From Euglena gracilis (lineage: Eukaryota; Euglenozoa; Euglenophyceae; Euglenales; Euglenaceae), in assembly GCA_900893395.1 (NCBI GenBank), contig CAAHFI011424287.1, positions 1 through 24,667 on the forward strand: 24,667 nucleotides of DNA, in the 5' to 3' direction. This document shows, in pieces, positions 21,065 through 24,667 of the stretch. Position 1 is the first letter of the stretch; each line of letters starts with the position of its first letter. The position numbers and the translations under genes are program-made. The notes under the pieces are model-generated. The model saw only the letters and a program-made list of their open reading frames with translations, had not been told where the DNA came from and searched no databases.

Positions 21065-21361
21065 ATGGAAACGGATGGTTTTTTCTCTCTATTTGATTCT
21101 GATGGTGAAGATTCTGAAGAGCGTGAGCCAAGTCATCTTGAGGGACTACTTGCACCAGTCAAATGGCGTCGGAGGATTGAAAAACAAGTGGCAGATATCA
21201 ATCACACCTTCGAAGGTTGGTGTAGAGACCTTGAAAACCGTTTTACGGAATATTACGAGTCCCTGTTTGAGAGAGACAAGGCTCTGTCAAAAAGGCTGTT
21301 CCGACGTGAATTATGCCTTGGGGTGGCAGAAGCAAAAATAGACGATTGGTGGAACAAATGA
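21065..21361 (+). CDS. Unrecognised ORF, 98 residues, charged helical
   Basis: Begins METDGFFSLFDSDGEDSEER (acidic head). A helical-looking body follows with LLAPVKWRRRIEKQVADIN, then FEGWCRDLENRFTEYYESLF and FRRELCLGVAEAKIDDWWNK at the end. The mix of aromatic, acidic and basic residues and the absence of low complexity make this the most protein-like small ORF in the right half of the window. The same frame stays open further upstream without an obvious alternative start. No known family is recognised. It may be host-derived or an element-encoded accessory or gag-like protein. Confidence 0.4.
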   Translation: METDGFFSLFDSDGEDSEEREPSHLEGLLAPVKWRRRIEKQVADINHTFEGWCRDLENRFTEYYESLFERDKALSKRLFRRELCLGVAEAKIDDWWNK

Positions 21362-22760
21362 AAATGTTGCAGTTGCAAATCACTGAAAAGTCACAGCCCA
21401 GTGAATAAAAATTGCCAAGTCCAGAAAATTTATGTCCGTGGACCTGAATTCTGGACGTGTCACAAATTTGCAGCCGTCATCGTGTCTTCTGAAAAATCTT
21501 CCTCAGATTTTGCCGCACAGCCAAGAAAATTCAGACAGACAAAAAATTCTGGAGGCCTGCCAAAAACAGTTGGAATGACTTTCAATTTTTGAGACCAAGT
21601 TGGTTTCAGATTGGTGGGGTTGGGACTGGCATTTAAATCCCTGGAACAGCTGGGGTGGTTTCCACCGTATCAGTGGTGGTGGTGATTTTTTTCAGCACAG
21701 GTCTAACCACTGACTGGCACAGCACAGCACTTTACAGTGATCAGTATGTTTTGTGTTTGTTTGTGATTGTTTTTTTTTTTTCTATGGTGATCTGGTGTTG
21801 GAGGCAGATGCGCAATCAGCCAGAAGTTTAAATCTGGATTTTCAGTTCACAGAGTTTGGCTTATGGAAAAACAGCCAAGTCAAACATTTTGAATCTGGTT
21901 TCTGGGGTGCATGTTTTTCCCCAGTTGCTTTCCACTTAAATGGAGACGCCCAGCCACGATGCTTGGGATTTCTCCTAGTGTTCAGGCAGCCAGATCAATG
22001 ATTTTCAGTTTCAGAGTTTTCAGTTTTCGGTTGTCCCAAATGTCATTTGGGGTGGGGCACGGTGTGACATGTGTCACCATCCCAGACGGGGACAAATCAG
22101 GCATTTCAGGTGGAATTTTGTTTGTGTTTTTTCTGGTCCCTTTTGTCACGGGACAGTTTTTCCAGAGAGAAACTTTACCCCCGGACAGGGACATGTTGGA
22201 GAATCGGCACAGTTTTTTGGGATTTTTCAGTCCAGTTTCATTGTGGTTTTCGAGTGTGGCAGCCCAGCAGGCCTGTGGAGGTTTTATCTGGGTTTTTGCC
22301 AAATCCTGAGGTAGGGGAGACCTCTGATGGACCACTCGAACCAAAAAGTTTTTGGGAAAGCGCGCAAAGAGGGGTTCCAAGGGTGGGGCTAGACCCAGGC
22401 CAGGAATAAACACCCCTGTGGCCACCCATCTAAGGGCTCAGGAAACAGTTTTCAATTTTCAGTCCAAGTGGGAACCAAGGTGGATTAACCCAGGAGGAAA
22501 AGACACCCCTGAGGAAAATTCATTTTTGGGCCCATCAGTGGCATCATCATCATTTGTTCAGTTTTTCAGTGAAAAATCTGTTGATCTGTGGGTTGCACTT
22601 TCTGCGGCATTTTTCGGCTGTGGAGTTTGCTTAAGGGAGAAAAACTCAGAAGTGGGGGACGCCTCACAATGCAAAACTCCCAAAGGTAATTTTTACAGTT
22701 TGAGGCTTGCTTACACAGTTTTCGTGTGACCCATTTGATGGATCAAGATCAGATTTTAAG
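21362..22760. other. Gene-free segment rich in TTTTCAG
   Basis: About 1.4 kb with no supported gene. The word TTTTCAG recurs about eight times between 21830 and 22800 (for example at 21839, three times at about 21990-22020, 22223, 22455 and 22565). This resembles polypyrimidine-AG acceptor sites but also suits a T-rich repeat. A poly-T run lies at about 21768-21781 and a CAGCA repeat near 21717-21729. It ends exactly where copy B of the direct repeat begins. Confidence 0.5.
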
Positions 22761-24667
22761 TGCCGTTTTGGTTCAGAGTTCAGTGGCATTTTCAGGTTCG
22801 GTTCAGTGAGAAATTCAGAAATCTGCCTTCTGTGTTGCCAGTGGTGAATTTTGCGTGCGTGTGTGCCTTGTCATGCAGGTTCAAGCAATCAAGCAATCAA
22901 TCACGAAATGAAGGAGCAAAGCAGTCAATTATCAAGGATTTTGACTAAAGATTCAACAGTTTGCAAATTTGAAATGACTTCAAAGACTGGGATTATGAAC
23001 ATTTCAATGAGTTGGAGAACAGACTTCAATGACATCAATGAGACCCAAGCAATTGAATCACATGATTACGATTGTCATGATCACAATTGTGGATGTTTTG
23101 GATTGGTGGTACATTTATTTTACTAAGTGCTGGGAGAGAAGCTTAAGACCTCAAAGCCTGCAGTGGGCAGTGGCCCGATGCACGGCCAAAGCCCAGGTCC
23201 AGGCCCAGGTTGGCTGCTCCCACAGCGCTGAATCAGATTTTTCATGTTTTTGGGTCTCAGATTTTGCTTGTGGTTTGGAGCCATTTTTTCTCCCTCCTCG
23301 TGCAGCTGGGGGGGGGGCTGTGTTGAGCCCTGTTTTTTGTTGGTGTGGTGGATCAAAATCAGTTTTGGCTTTACGGTTGGAATTTTTGACTCAGAATTGG
23401 ATACCCTGTGAGACGTTTGGGTGGGGACAGGAATGCATCATTGTGACCGTGATTGTTTTGGTCATACCCCAGATTGCGGGGTTTGATGAAATTTCCATTT
23501 TTCCCATTTTTTTGTCGAATGGGGATTCAGTTTTGCAGCCAGGAATTTTTAACCCATGGCCCTCCCCGCATTGGTTGACGGTGGGGGGGGCGACATTGTG
23601 AAGGCCCGTCCTTTGACATGTGTGGATTTCAGCCGGTTTGGATATTACGGCCCAGGTTTGTGATTTTTTTGTTTGGAGGCTGAAGCCAGATTGACCCCCA
23701 TGGCCCCATGTGACTGGGGGGGGGCAGCGAAAAATCGCTTTGGCTGAGAAAATTGGATTTGAATTTTCAGTATTTTTGAGTTTGCCATGTCATTTGACCC
23801 CCATTGCCCCGTGTGATGGGGGGGGGGCAGTGAATTTTAATTGGCAAGCCGAATTGGTTGGTTTCGGCTGTGAATTGGTTGCCCAGGTTGGGCTGGATGG
23901 CCTGGCCCCTGCAACGGTATGCTGCTGGATGTTGCTTCTGTTGGGTTGGTTGCTCTCGTTGGACTTTGTTTGTTGTATGGCATTTGGATTGGATTGTTGA
24001 GGGCTTTTGTAGGCCCTGGATGGGTTGGACCAGATTTTTGATTTTTTTGAGGATTTTTGTTGCTGGAGGATTTTTACAAAGAGTTGGAAAAACCTGGGAT
24101 TTTGATAATTTTTCTGGTGGACGACAAAACGAGTTGGAGTTTTAAAACTCAGTTTTTTGATTCGGTTTGGACTATTGGATATTGGTCAAAGGCATTTTTT
24201 CATGGAACACAGCTTGGAGGCATCCGAACTCGGGGGGGGGGACCCTGGACCGGAGATGACCCCTCCTCCGTCCAAGGCCCTGGTGTGGGCCAATAAAAAA
24301 AAACCAGCCACGTGGGCACTAAAGCCCTGTGATATAGTGGCTGAGGGCCAATGTGAAGCCCTGTTCTCTTTGCGTTCAAAAAAAAATCGGCCCAGTCATT
24401 TTCGGTTGGATGCATGACAAGGAAGTGAGCGTGCATACACACAAAACACACAACCGCACACGCACACGAACCCGCACACCCATTGTACACTATTCCATAT
24501 AACCGCTTACCCTCTCCTTTTCACTTTGCTCACCGTTTGCCTTTTCCTTACCCTTTCTGTCCCGAATTGGAAAGGAATGCCTAGGTTTCTGTTTTTCTTT
24601 TCCCCACACAAGTCATTTTCTGAGGCACTGTTGGCCAAAGTCCCTGATTTTTTTTTTAAAAAAAAAA
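22761..24667. repeat. Long direct repeat, copy B (runs off the window)
   Basis: Starts TGCCGTTTTGG at 22761 and parallels copy A to the last base of the window, without the 1.33-kb insertion. Left-flank sequence before 22761 is unrelated to that before 16661, so 22761 and 16661 are a true shared edge. The CA-rich tract (about 24433-24482), AATAAA near 24292 and CCATATAAC near 24495 are all present. Reading frames seen in copy A are not kept here, which argues that the repeat is non-coding. Confidence 0.85.

Larger units (their letters stand above)
18551..24241 (+). repeat. Recurrent long G-runs, plus strand only
   Basis: G-runs of 8-13 occur at 18551-18561, 18830-18838, 18963-18972, 19073-19082, 19500-19510, 20155-20163, 20279-20291, 23308-23317, 23583-23590, 23716-23724, 23818-23827 and 24232-24241. 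Five are followed directly by CAG and two by CTG. Some correspond between copies A and B, so they predate the duplication. Further runs lie at 1144-1153, 2630-2637, 3168-3176 and 3205-3212. I found no plus-strand C-run longer than seven. Confidence 0.85.

Overview
This is a repeat-rich, gene-poor stretch of a eukaryotic nuclear genome. I see no intact host gene, no tRNA or rRNA, no operon and no bacterial-type signal. The recognisable proteins are relics of Ty3/gypsy-type LTR elements. The reverse-transcriptase wording, the composition and a weak spliced-leader-like word at the edge of a long repeat make a protist with a large, retro-copied genome plausible, perhaps a dinoflagellate or other alveolate. 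I hold that at only about one in three.

Layout. (1) 1 to about 7,700 is crowded with short perfect inverted repeats: arms of 4-8 bp around loops of 1-7 bases, often containing ATA. Some hairpin cores have been amplified into tandem arrays with periods of 44, 21 and about 30 bp. A decayed gag region on the minus strand (4155-6713, two CCHC zinc knuckles) and a minus-strand gag-pol junction relic (3350-3710) lie inside this compartment. A second minus-strand gag fragment sits at 7922-8188. (2) About 8,460-12,757 is a decayed plus-strand gypsy pol: junction, reverse transcriptase, RNase H, integrase and a C-terminal chromodomain. It belongs to the same or a sister family as the minus-strand relic, in opposite orientation. 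(3) 13,500-16,660 continues on the plus strand as an unrecognised, decayed, coding-like region in the position where some LTR elements carry an extra ORF. (4) 16,661 to the end is dominated by a long direct repeat. Copy A (16,661 to about 19,940) and copy B (22,761 to the window end, truncated) are roughly 93-95 % alike by eye. Copy A is interrupted by a compact element with 235-237 bp terminal direct repeats, inserted in a (GT)n tract. Copy B keeps the corresponding empty site. Two small unrecognised ORFs (20,700-21,361) lie between the copies.

The observations most worth a second look are the dense hairpin landscape of the first 7.7 kb, two paralogue comparisons in which one gag copy has a perfect hairpin and its relative has none at the aligned codons, the strict strand bias of long G-runs (sixteen of 8 or more on the plus strand, no C-run of that length seen), the extra coding-like relic beyond the chromodomain, and the nested young insertion with its empty site preserved in copy B. 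No cooperating set of working genes is visible; the window reads as layered mobile-element debris plus an unusual local hairpin-forming process.
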